Assembly: GCA_016181465.1 (NCBI GenBank)
Contig: JACOZG010000003.1
Coordinates: 1-38,827, forward strand
Origin: Candidatus Vogelbacteria bacterium
Lineage (GTDB): Bacteria > Patescibacteriota > Minisyncoccia > Phycocordibacterales > JACOZG01
Direction: 5' to 3'
Length of the DNA: 38,827 nucleotides
In this document: positions 1 to 6,412 of the stretch, one piece after another
Numbering within the stretch: position 1 is the first letter of the stretch
How the letters are laid out: each line of letters starts with the position of its first letter
Program-made: the position numbers and the translations under genes
The notes under the pieces: model-generated
Told to the model about the DNA's origin: nothing
The model's input: only the letters and a program-made list of their open reading frames with translations
The model's database searches: none

Positions 1-97
1 CTCCTGCAAATTCTTTGAACCCAAGACGGCCGAGGCCTTCTGTAAAAAATTCCTCGCGGCCAAATCCGCCACCACCCGCCACTACTTTCGAACTTAA
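1..97 (+). CDS. 3' end of an unidentified gene (partial)
   Basis: An open frame enters from the left edge (first full codon at 2) and stops at TAA 95-97, giving about 31 C-terminal residues that include FFEPKTAEAFCKKFLAAKS. The fragment is Lys/Ala-rich and probably helical. It is too short for me to assign a family. It converges on the minus-strand gene that follows, with a hairpin between them. That it is coding rests only on the open frame and codon texture. Confidence 0.45.
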   Translation, partial: SCKFFEPKTAEAFCKKFLAAKSATTRHYFRT

Positions 98-125
98 AAC
101 AAAAGCCCCGACATGGGATCGGGGC
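98..125 (-). terminator. Rho-independent terminator
   Basis: The arms GCCCCGA (105-111) and TCGGGGC (119-125) form a perfect 7-bp GC-rich stem with a 7-nt loop. On the minus strand the stem is followed by TTTTGTTTT. It lies just past the stop of the minus-strand Clp fragment and probably ends that transcript. An A-run on the other side could give weak activity for the plus-strand gene. Confidence 0.7.
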
Positions 126-145
126 CACCAGCCAAGCAAAGAACG

Positions 146-403
146 CTACTTGCTCCGTTTCTTCTGTTCAACAAGCTGACGAAGCGAATCAGCAATTGTC
201 TCCAACACCTTGACGATCTTCTCTAAGGAAACGAGCTGGACGGCATCGGGAGTAGCGTTGGCCATCCTTTGATCTCTATCGCCAATCATCTGCTTCGCCA
301 CAGCCAACGCACTTTCTGGAGTCCCTAGAATCTCCAGCACCTTGGCTCGCACATCCTTGAGCCGGAAGTTCAAATTCATTAACACTTGGGCAGCTACCCC
401 CCT
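146..403 (-). pseudogene. C-terminal remnant of a Clp N-domain protein
   Basis: The longest start-bounded frame (GTG at 385) gives 79 residues, MLMNLNFRLKDVRAKVLEILG onward. The same frame is open further upstream and reads [12 protein letters not shown], which matches the end of the second repeat of a ClpA/ClpC N-terminal domain (family pattern GVAAQVLxNLGxxLxxVRxxVLxLLG). The fragment directly abuts the Clp N-domain ORF ending at 394, which supplies the end of the first repeat in another frame. I infer that one ancestral gene lost the middle of its second repeat and its frame. The last 50 residues are helical and charged, with no AAA+ domain. It could be translated separately from GTG 385, but no good ribosome binding site is visible. 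Confidence 0.55.
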
Positions 404-588
404 CTTTGACGCACCTTGCGCAGGTCTACACCGAGGTTCTTGAGCACGTTGGCCCCGACCCCCGACCCTTCTTTCGCCAACCCCAGGAGGATGTGTTCGG
501 CTCCGAGGTATTCGTGGTTGAAACGCTGGGCTTCTTGGACGGCGAACGCCATCACTTTCCGGGCCCCATCGGTAAAATGCTCAAACAT
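394..588 (-). CDS. Stand-alone ClpA/ClpC N-domain protein (truncated)
   Basis: A 64-residue protein starting [20 protein letters not shown], with [16 protein letters not shown] and a final [10 protein letters not shown]. This is one complete Clp N-terminal repeat, a substrate or adaptor docking module of Clp ATPases. There is no AAA+ ATPase domain. I chose ATG 588 because AAGGAG sits 7 nt upstream; an in-frame ATG at 690 would add a non-Clp leader. The frame stops at TAG 394-396 after RQRGG, and the expected continuation is found in another frame immediately downstream. It is transcribed from a promoter at about 709-737 carrying the same operator as the PaaX/Cas2-like gene. ClpP is encoded elsewhere in the window, at 24342. 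Confidence 0.8.
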   Translation of the reverse strand: MFEHFTDGARKVMAFAVQEAQRFNHEYLGAEHILLGLAKEGSGVGANVLKNLGVDLRKVRQRGG

Positions 589-708
589 GACTAAACTCCT
601 TTCTGGTTGAAACCAAAGACCATGACCATCAACACTGGTGGCCTTGCTATTTCCATCTCCACATCTATCATCCCAAGAGTAGTTTGGCAACTACTGATGA
701 TCCTTTAA

Positions 709-737
709 ATCTTACCACAATCGGACGATCGTCTGAT
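709..737 (-). promoter_or_regulatory. Promoter with palindromic operator upstream of the Clp N-domain gene
   Basis: On the minus strand there is a -35-like ATCAGA (732-737), a 17-nt spacer and a -10 TAAGAT (709-714). The perfect 10-bp palindrome GACGATCGTC (724-733) lies in the spacer and touches the -35, a typical repressor position. A near-identical 22-bp block (21/22 matches) occurs at 1330-1351 with the same distance to its -10. The predicted 5' UTR of the Clp gene is about 115 nt. Confidence 0.6.
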
Positions 738-748
738 TTTGGTTAGAT

Positions 749-1318
749 TTAAATTTTTTTGTGGAGACCGAATTTAAGCAAGAGCTCGGCTTCATTGGTG
801 ATTTTTTCCGCCGTTACCAATCGGACACATGGTCTAACCTCGAAAAATTCAACGACAAAATCAATCTCCCGTTGGCAGTCGTAGGGGTGGATAAATACTG
901 ACCGCTGTAATTCTCTAAAACCCAGTTCCACTAATTTTTGCCGCAGAGCATTGCGGGCCCGACGTTTTCTTTCTGGCACATCAAAAATTACTAAGCGCCA
1001 TTTCTTATCCCAAAATGCTGGCTCTGGTATCTCCAATTTATCAAAATCAAAATTCAGAATGAGCGTCTTGCCTCTCTTATTAAGCGTTATCATGATCTCC
1101 CCGTTATCTTTCTCGCGAAAATCAACCAGCCGTTCATTCTTAAACTCGCGAACGAGACGCCATAAATATCGCCGATTAATAAATTTCCACTCGCGGGCGG
1201 CGGCCTTCACCATTTTATAGTACTGTTTGGGAGAACGCGTTAAACTCAAAACTACTCCCGTCGCCAAAAGTAAGAGAACTTTCTGTTTTAGGGGACTGGT
1301 GAAATGTTTTTCCTTCAT
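749..1318 (-). CDS. PaaX-like / Cas2-like winged-helix regulator
   Basis: 189 residues. The N-terminal part (about 1-90) is basic and helical, containing RRYLWRLVREFKNERLVDF and TLNKRGK, consistent with a winged helix as in PaaX repressors. The C-terminal part (about 103-189) has WDKKWRLVIFDVPERKRRARN, LRQKLVELGFRELQRSVFIHP and EIDFVVEFF, the ferredoxin-like fold that PaaX shares with Cas2. Such genes are often labelled Cas2 in CPR genomes, but no CRISPR array or cas gene is visible here, so a transcriptional regulator is more likely. AAGGA lies upstream of ATG 1318. The promoter contains a palindrome repeated before the neighbouring Clp N-domain gene, suggesting autoregulation and joint control; this is inference. 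Confidence 0.8.
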   Translation of the reverse strand: MKEKHFTSPLKQKVLLLLATGVVLSLTRSPKQYYKMVKAAAREWKFINRRYLWRLVREFKNERLVDFREKDNGEIMITLNKRGKTLILNFDFDKLEIPEPAFWDKKWRLVIFDVPERKRRARNALRQKLVELGFRELQRSVFIHPYDCQREIDFVVEFFEVRPCVRLVTAEKITNEAELLLKFGLHKKI

Positions 1319-1325
1319 TTAATAA

Positions 1326-1354
1326 ATGATACCATAATCGGACGATCGTCTAAA
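1326..1354 (-). promoter_or_regulatory. Promoter with palindromic operator of the PaaX/Cas2-like gene
   Basis: On the minus strand there is a -35 TTTAGA (1349-1354), a 17-nt spacer and a -10 TATCAT (1326-1331). The perfect palindrome GACGATCGTC occupies 1341-1350 inside the spacer. The block from 1330 to 1351 matches 713-734 at 21 of 22 positions, including the spacing to the -10. It looks like an autoregulatory operator. Confidence 0.65.
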
Positions 1355-1394
1355 AGTGTCTCAATTTTAACCTTGAATCGAACTCCGAACTTCT

Positions 1395-1785
1395 TCAAAA
1401 CAGAGAATCCGAACGGCTAACTGGCGCGTCCATTGCTTGATTGGCCAAGCGATCGGCGCGGCGATTTTTCTCCCGCGGGATGTGGACAAAAGTTAAATGC
1501 GGAAAGTGGACGACCCGTTTGTTCCTGGCGCGCCACCAGTTCGCTGTCTAGACGCACCTCCACTTCAGCTTGTTTGACCGCCGCGGCGCCCTTCAACCGT
1601 TTCAAGACATCCAAACCCAAAATCACGGCTTCATATTCGGCCTCGTTGTTCGTCATCGCCCCGAGATGTTTGTGGGCCTTTTTAAGCTCGCGGCCGGCCG
1701 CGTCAGTGATAATCGCTCCCGCGCCGGCTAGACCAGGATTGCCTCGCGCTCCGCCATCAGTGTAAATAATAAATTTTTGCACCAA
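1395..1785 (-). pseudogene. rnhA: Ribonuclease HI, internally deleted and frameshifted
   Basis: The N-terminal part is a good RNase HI: YTDGGARGNPG with the first catalytic Asp, NNEAEYEAVILGL with the catalytic Glu, and VRLDSELVARQ with the third acidic residue. The frame then runs into non-homologous sequence and stops at 1417. In another frame the same strand reads HLTFVHIPREKNRRADRLANQ, the expected C-terminus with the fourth acidic residue, ending at TGA 1395-1397. Comparison with the usual spacing between these motifs suggests that about 20-30 residues are missing as well as the frame being broken. As written, the product would lack one catalytic Asp. It lies 9 nt downstream of recJ and probably shares its transcript. 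Either a genuine pseudogene or an assembly deletion. Confidence 0.75.
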
Positions 1786-1794
1786 TTGATTAAA

Positions 1795-3528
1795 TCAGAG
1801 AGACATCCGCCAATCAACAATCCGCAAACGCAATTCAGACCGGTCTCGGAAATAGGATTTTTCCAAGTTGGCCAGAAGGTCAATCCGGTCGCCGCCGGCC
1901 GGCGGTGACCCAAGAGCGAAAAATTTGACGGCTTTGATTCCCGGCGCGAGATTCAATTCCAGATGGCTCGGACCGCGGCCGAATAAACGACTGCCTCGAA
2001 CGGCCAGATTTTTGAATAAAAATACCGGTTTATGATTCTCCACGCCGAACGGCGCCAAGCGCGCCAGCGAATCATAGGTCGCGGATGAAAATGATTCAAC
2101 CGACAGTTCGACATCAAAAAATAACTCGTCCCTCCTAACTAACGGTTCTTTAGCCACCGCGGCGTAAGCCGCCACGAGCGCCAGCGTCAAATCCGGGAGC
2201 CGCTTGGGCAGAAGCGAAAATCCGCCGGCCGCGGCATGACCGCCGTAATTTAAAAAAAGCTCGCCGCCGGCGGCATCACTGGCCGCCTTCATCAACTCAA
2301 CAATATTAACCGCGCCAGCGGACCGGCAAGAACCCCTAACCTCGCCGCGGCCGTTCTGCCCCCACAAGAATACCGGCCGGCGATGCTCCTCCGCCAGACG
2401 GCTAGCGGCCAAACCCAAAACGCCGAGAGGCCAATTCGGCTCGCCGGCGATGAGCACGGTCCGGCCGGCCGCGACGGCAGAATCGGAGCGAACAGCTGCC
2501 AAAATTACCGCCACTGAAGCGCGCCGCTCGTCATTCTTTTCTTCCAAATGCCGCGCCAGCCGGTCGGCTTCCCCTTCGTCGTCGGCGGTCAAGAGCGCGT
2601 AGGCCGCCTGGCCGTGCGACATTCGGCTGGCCGAGTTCAAACGCGGTCCGATCAAAAAGCTGATGTCGTCTTCGGTAAGAAATTCCGGCATCAGGTTGAG
2701 TCTAACGAATAACCGCTGCAAGCCAAGCCGCGGCGTCCGCCGCAAAACTTTAAGGCCAAAATAAACCAGAGCCCGATTCTCGCCGGTCAAAGGCACCAGA
2801 TCCGAGACCGTGGCAATGGCGACGAGATCCAAGAGCCATTTTTCCCAGCCAGGCTCTACTTGGTGGAAATCAGATATCCACGGCTCGTGGATATCTGATT
2901 TCCACCAAAATTGCACCAACCCCTGCGCCAACTTGAAAACCACCCCGGCGCCGCAGAGCATTTTATAAGGATACGGGTCAGCCGGCTGTTTCGGATTGAG
3001 AATGGCGTAAGCCGCTGGCAATACCTCGGGCACCAAATGATGATCCGTGATAATCACCGTCATCCCCAGACGCGCCGCTTCCGCCACCGCTGCCACATCA
3101 GTGATGCCGCAATCAACCGTGATCAGTAATTTGACGCCGGCCGCGGCGAGCGCGGCGAGCGCCTGATTATTCAAGCCGTAAGATTCCTCATGCCGATCAG
3201 GAATATAGACGGTAAAATTAGGAAAATTTATCTGACGAAAGAAAGCGGCGAGGATCGCCGCGCCCGGCACACCATCAGCATCATAATCGGCAAAAACGGC
3301 GATTTTTTCACCAGCCGTAATCGCGTGAAGAATCCGTTCGCAAGCCCGTTCCATACCCAGCAACAAAAAAGGGTCGTGGAGATCGCGCTCGTAATCCGGC
3401 GTGAGAAATCTCTCGGCCGCTGGCTGTTCCGTGATACCGCGGCCAACCAAGAGTTGACGCAATAAATCAGAATTAACCGGCAAATTATTTTCTGCCGAAA
3501 CAGACCGCGGCCGCCAGATCTTTGGCAT
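1795..3528 (-). CDS. recJ: Single-stranded-DNA-specific exonuclease RecJ
   Basis: 577 residues, normal for RecJ, a 5'-3' ssDNA exonuclease in recombination and mismatch repair. DHH-family motifs are present: VFADYDADG (78-86), ITVDCGI (136-142), ITDHH (160-164), [10 protein letters not shown] (about 297-306) and the DHHA1 glycine motif [11 protein letters not shown] (about 430-440). A C-terminal OB-like region follows. Residues 207-223 ([17 protein letters not shown]) are encoded by a perfect 23-bp inverted repeat and look like an in-frame insertion between [10 protein letters not shown] and the conserved [17 protein letters not shown]. The ATG at 3528 has a TAAAAT -10 only 6 nt upstream, so the mRNA may be leaderless. 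It is divergent from the HIT gene. Confidence 0.95.
   Translation of the reverse strand: MPKIWRPRSVSAENNLPVNSDLLRQLLVGRGITEQPAAERFLTPDYERDLHDPFLLLGMERACERILHAITAGEKIAVFADYDADGVPGAAILAAFFRQINFPNFTVYIPDRHEESYGLNNQALAALAAAGVKLLITVDCGITDVAAVAEAARLGMTVIITDHHLVPEVLPAAYAILNPKQPADPYPYKMLCGAGVVFKLAQGLVQFWWKSDIHEPWISDFHQVEPGWEKWLLDLVAIATVSDLVPLTGENRALVYFGLKVLRRTPRLGLQRLFVRLNLMPEFLTEDDISFLIGPRLNSASRMSHGQAAYALLTADDEGEADRLARHLEEKNDERRASVAVILAAVRSDSAVAAGRTVLIAGEPNWPLGVLGLAASRLAEEHRRPVFLWGQNGRGEVRGSCRSAGAVNIVELMKAASDAAGGELFLNYGGHAAAGGFSLLPKRLPDLTLALVAAYAAVAKEPLVRRDELFFDVELSVESFSSATYDSLARLAPFGVENHKPVFLFKNLAVRGSRLFGRGPSHLELNLAPGIKAVKFFALGSPPAGGDRIDLLANLEKSYFRDRSELRLRIVDWRMSL
2860..2908. repeat. Perfect 23-bp inverted repeat inside recJ
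   Basis: The left arm 2860-2882 and right arm 2886-2908 are exact reverse complements over 23 bp, separated by the 3 nt GCT. The arms contain TGGAAATCAGATATCCACG. The element keeps the recJ frame open and encodes the palindrome-like peptide [16 protein letters not shown]. It resembles Rickettsia palindromic elements in style. The sequence is unrelated to the AAGGTT palindromes in nusA. Confidence 0.9.
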
Positions 3529-3555
3529 CCGGCTATTTTAGCATATACTGAAGAA
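3521..3555. promoter_or_regulatory. Compact divergent promoters for recJ and the HIT gene
   Basis: Only 27 bp separate the two start codons. For the plus strand, TATACT (3544-3549) lies 6 nt before ATG 3556, with TTTGGC 17 nt further upstream (3521-3526). For the minus strand, TAAAAT (3535-3540) lies 6 nt before the recJ ATG. In both cases the transcription start would fall at or next to the ATG, which implies leaderless mRNAs. There is no Shine-Dalgarno sequence for either gene. Confidence 0.5.
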
Positions 3556-3948
3556 ATGCCTGACTGTATCTTCTGTCAAATTGTGAAAAAAGAAATACCG
3601 GCCGAAACGGTATATGAGGACGAAAATTTTTTGGCGTTTTTAGACATCCAGCCGCAAGCCCCCGGGCACTGCCAAGTGATCCCGAAAAAACACTACCGCT
3701 GGGTCTGGCAAGTGCCGGGCGTTGGCGCCTATTTCGAGATCGTGAGAAAAATTGCCATGGCCCAGCAAAAGGCCTTTAAACAAAACGGCGTCTGGTCAAG
3801 AATCACCGGTGAAGAAATAGAACACGCTCACATCTGGATTTTTCCGGACCCGCGACCGGGCAAAACTGCTGGCGACAAAAACGACTTGGCCGGCAACGCC
3901 GATAAAAAGCGCCCCGCCGAAGACGGAGCGCGTCGAAACTGGTGTTAA
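3556..3948 (+). CDS. HIT-family nucleotide hydrolase or transferase
   Basis: 130 residues. The N-terminus [22 protein letters not shown] and [20 protein letters not shown] are typical HIT-domain sequence, with the CxFC zinc-type start. The histidine triad reads HAHIWIFP: the first His and the catalytic middle His are present, but the third is Trp. HIT proteins bind nucleotides and cleave or transfer nucleoside monophosphates; the substrate here is unknown. The last 35 residues are charged and low in complexity. The gene is transcribed away from recJ and converges on the acyl-carrier-protein gene, overlapping its end by 4 nt. Confidence 0.88.
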   Translation: MPDCIFCQIVKKEIPAETVYEDENFLAFLDIQPQAPGHCQVIPKKHYRWVWQVPGVGAYFEIVRKIAMAQQKAFKQNGVWSRITGEEIEHAHIWIFPDPRPGKTAGDKNDLAGNADKKRPAEDGARRNWC

Positions 3949-4400
3949 CCGAGAGCAATGGAACCGAAAGAACCGAGACCGGTGGAACCAAAACCGCCGA
4001 CATCTCGATTCACGGAAATCTTTCGAGCGATGTAGTTCACCAGGTAGCTAACTGTAAAAAGATCGTTGATCAAATGAACCTGAGGATCTTTCACAAATTG
4101 TGAAAAGTCCAAGTCAGGAAACAATCTTTTCAAAATCAGCAACCCATGATCGGTTAACCGACCATGCTCGTTATTAGCCGAATCATCGAAAAACCCTTCG
4201 GGAAACGATGGGAACAATTCACATTTTGGAATAGAGACCTTAAACTCTCTTTCCAACTTGAGCACGATGTCTGAAAAATCAATAGACTCGGCTGCCAGAT
4301 CTTTTACCAGCTTAGAATCTGCCGTGATTTCATCCTCGTCAACGCCAAGTGCCTCCCATAGGACTCTTTTGACCCTGGTCATAATTTCTTCCTGTTTCAT
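3945..4400 (-). CDS. Acyl-carrier-protein-like protein with C-terminal extension
   Basis: 151 residues from ATG 4400, chosen because AAGGA lies 9 nt upstream; the frame is open to 4517 but the extra N-terminus does not look like ACP. Residues 1-60 resemble an acyl carrier protein: [20 protein letters not shown], then [20 protein letters not shown], where Ser of ESID would carry phosphopantetheine in place of the usual DSL. After about residue 60 an unusual extension follows ([40 protein letters not shown]), then a Gly/Ser-rich tail [13 protein letters not shown]. No fatty-acid or polyketide enzyme is nearby. The role is unknown, perhaps an acyl or aminoacyl carrier for envelope modification. 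Confidence 0.7.
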   Translation of the reverse strand: MKQEEIMTRVKRVLWEALGVDEDEITADSKLVKDLAAESIDFSDIVLKLEREFKVSIPKCELFPSFPEGFFDDSANNEHGRLTDHGLLILKRLFPDLDFSQFVKDPQVHLINDLFTVSYLVNYIARKISVNRDVGGFGSTGLGSFGSIALG

Positions 4401-4437
4401 CGCCGCGTTTCCTTTCCAGTTAGCGATCCTCGAAGGA

Positions 4438-4465
4438 CTATTAAAGACCTGATTCACTTTCACAA
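4438..4465 (-). promoter_or_regulatory. Candidate promoter for the ACP-like gene
   Basis: On the minus strand TTGTGA (4460-4465), a 16-nt spacer and TAATAG (4438-4443) precede ATG 4400 by about 37 nt. The AAGGA ribosome site lies between. The match is reasonable but not strong. Confidence 0.35.
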
Positions 4466-4513
4466 ACCACGCTACTCCACCATCTCTCAAACTACCTGAC
4501 CCTGAATAAAAAA

Positions 4514-5660
4514 TCAACTCCGGCGGAGCGCCTCAATCCCGGGCAGGGTGCCGTTGGCCAAAAACTCAAGCATCGCCCCGCCGGCGGTGGAAACGAAATC
4601 AAATTGGTTCAACAGATCCAGAGACCGAATCGCCCGCCACGGTGTCGCCGCCGCCGACGATGCTCTCGGCATTACTGCCGGCAATGAATTTAGCCGCCGC
4701 CTCGGTGGAGCCCCGGAAGCCGCGCTCAAAATTGCCCAAGGGTCCGTTCCATAAAATAAACCGCGACTGGCCGATTACCGGCAGGAGTTTTTCCACCGAC
4801 AGCAAACCAACATCCAAGATATTATCGCTGGTCGTTAATTCATCCGGCCGCTTAATGAACACCCGACCGCTATTTTGCACCCGCACATCCGCCGGCAAAA
4901 CAATCTTGGGATGGCCGAGAAAGGGACGGGCTAAACTGGCGTCTTTATCCACCAGTGATTCACCAAGTTCGTAACCGAGTTCACGGAAAAAAGCGTGGGC
5001 CAGCGCGCCATAGATAAAAATCTGGTCGGCGGCGTCAATAAATTTTCGCACCACCGGCAACTTGGTCTCAAATTTCGCCCCGCCCAAAATCACCGTGAAC
5101 GGGTGTCCGGGTTTGAACACGCGGCTTAAATTACGTACCTCTTCCGCAAACCAAAAACCGACGTAAGCCGGCAGGCGACGGGGCAAACCGACGATGGAAG
5201 CGTGTTCGCGATGGGAGGCGGCAAAGGCTTCGTTGATATAAATTTCCCCGACTGACGCCAATTGCTCGACCAAGTCCTGATCATTGACGGCCTCACCCGG
5301 GTAGCGCCGCAGATTTTCCAGCAAGAGAATCCCGCCGGCCGAGAGGGAGGCGGCTTGCGATTTTAACTGATCCAATTCAGGCACGAAACCGAGCGGAAAA
5401 AAATTTTGAAGATATCGAGCGACTGGCCGCAAACTCCCGGCCGTTCGACCAAGATGGCTCAAAATTATCACCCGCGCTTTGGCCTTAACCAAATACGCAA
5501 CGGTCGGTCGAATGCGCTGCAGACGAAAATCATCGGCGACTTGGCCATTCTCAATCGGAACATTAAGATCAAGCCGCACCAACACCTGGCGGCCGGCCAG
5601 ATCGGCGGCTGGAATCTCGGCCAGAAGCGGCAATTTACTCTCTCGGTCCATGCTTGTCAA
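4514..5660 (-). CDS. pgk: Phosphoglycerate kinase with a single-base frameshift
   Basis: Converts 1,3-bisphosphoglycerate and ADP to 3-phosphoglycerate and ATP. The family is clear: VLVRLDLNVPIENG, ILSHLGR, LLENLRRYPGE, EAFAASHREHASIVGLP, VILGGAKFETKL and FILWNGPLGNFE. After SIVGGGDTVA the first frame runs into GDSVSGSVEPI and stops at 4599. The true end, AIRSLDLLNQFDFVSTAGG, is in the next frame and stops at 4514. One extra G in GTGGCGGGCGATT (about 4633-4641) explains this with no loss of length. The start is uncertain: TTG 5660 overlaps the tpiA stop as TTGA, and ATG 5651 is the alternative. pgk is essential for glycolysis, so a sequencing error is at least as likely as real decay. Confidence 0.85.
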
Positions 5661-6412
5661 GCCGATCCGTCAGCTAAACGCAAAATAACGTTGAAGCGGT
5701 CGGCGCGGAGCGACTCATGACCGACGAGGAGCCCGGCGGCTTCGCCGCGACCGAGGAAATCAGCCGCGTTCTCGGGTGTGACCGAACCGCCGTAAAGAAT
5801 CGGGATCGACAGCGCTAAATTCTGACCGAAACCAGCCGCCAAAACTTTTTTGAGAAACAGCGCGTGTTCCAAAAAATCTTCCGGGGTGTCGGCGGACGAC
5901 GCCGAACCGCCAATCGCCCAAACCGGCTCGTAGACGATGATTAAGTCCTTCGCTTCGGCCCGGCTGACGCGATCCAGATCGCGCTCCAGCATCCCGCGGA
6001 GCGCTCGGAGATAATCACTGCGTTCGTCGCGCGCCGTCTCGCCGAGACACAAGATAACCTTGAGTCCGGTTTTTAAGGCCAAGCGGACTTTTTTGTTGAC
6101 CAATTCATCTGTCTCGCCCAGACGGCGCCGTTCGGAGTGGCCGATGATGATGTGGCCAGCGCCGGCGTACTTGATTTGCGCCGCGGAAATCGAACCGGTA
6201 AAGGCGCCGCGCGGTTCATTAAAAATATCCTGCCCGCCAAGAACTAAATTCTTACCCGGGCGCAAGAGCGATAAAAACACGGCCGGCGGGCAAACTACGA
6301 TCGCGATCCGGCGCAGACGATCAGCCGTCCGCTTGACCTTGGCGAATAGCCGCCGCGCCTCGCGCGGCGTCTCGGGATTCATCTTCCAATTGGCAACGAC
6401 GATTTTCTTCAT
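5657..6412 (-). CDS. tpiA: Triosephosphate isomerase
   Basis: Interconverts dihydroxyacetone phosphate and glyceraldehyde-3-phosphate. 251 residues from ATG 6412. Active-site elements are visible: VANWKMN with the Lys, IIIGHSERRRLGE with the electrophilic His, IVYEPVWAIGG with the catalytic Glu and the start of the flexible loop, and ILYGGSVTPEN for phosphate binding. ATG 6412 overlaps the stop of the upstream PilX-like gene as ATGA, and GGAAG lies just upstream, so translational coupling is likely; an in-frame start at 6427 is less plausible. The gene sits at the end of the pilus operon and is followed directly by pgk. Confidence 0.95.
   Translation of the reverse strand: MKKIVVANWKMNPETPREARRLFAKVKRTADRLRRIAIVVCPPAVFLSLLRPGKNLVLGGQDIFNEPRGAFTGSISAAQIKYAGAGHIIIGHSERRRLGETDELVNKKVRLALKTGLKVILCLGETARDERSDYLRALRGMLERDLDRVSRAEAKDLIIVYEPVWAIGGSASSADTPEDFLEHALFLKKVLAAGFGQNLALSIPILYGGSVTPENAADFLGRGEAAGLLVGHESLRADRFNVILRLADGSA

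Noticed and set aside
749-1318. CRISPR-Cas locus suggested by the Cas2-like fold
   Set aside because: No repeat-spacer array, cas1 or effector gene is present within the window. The protein has a winged-helix part and a promoter palindrome, which fit a regulator.
3945-4517. Longer start for the ACP-like gene at 4517
   Set aside because: The extra 39 residues have no ACP character, and ATG 4400 has a ribosome site. A promoter also lies at 4438-4465.
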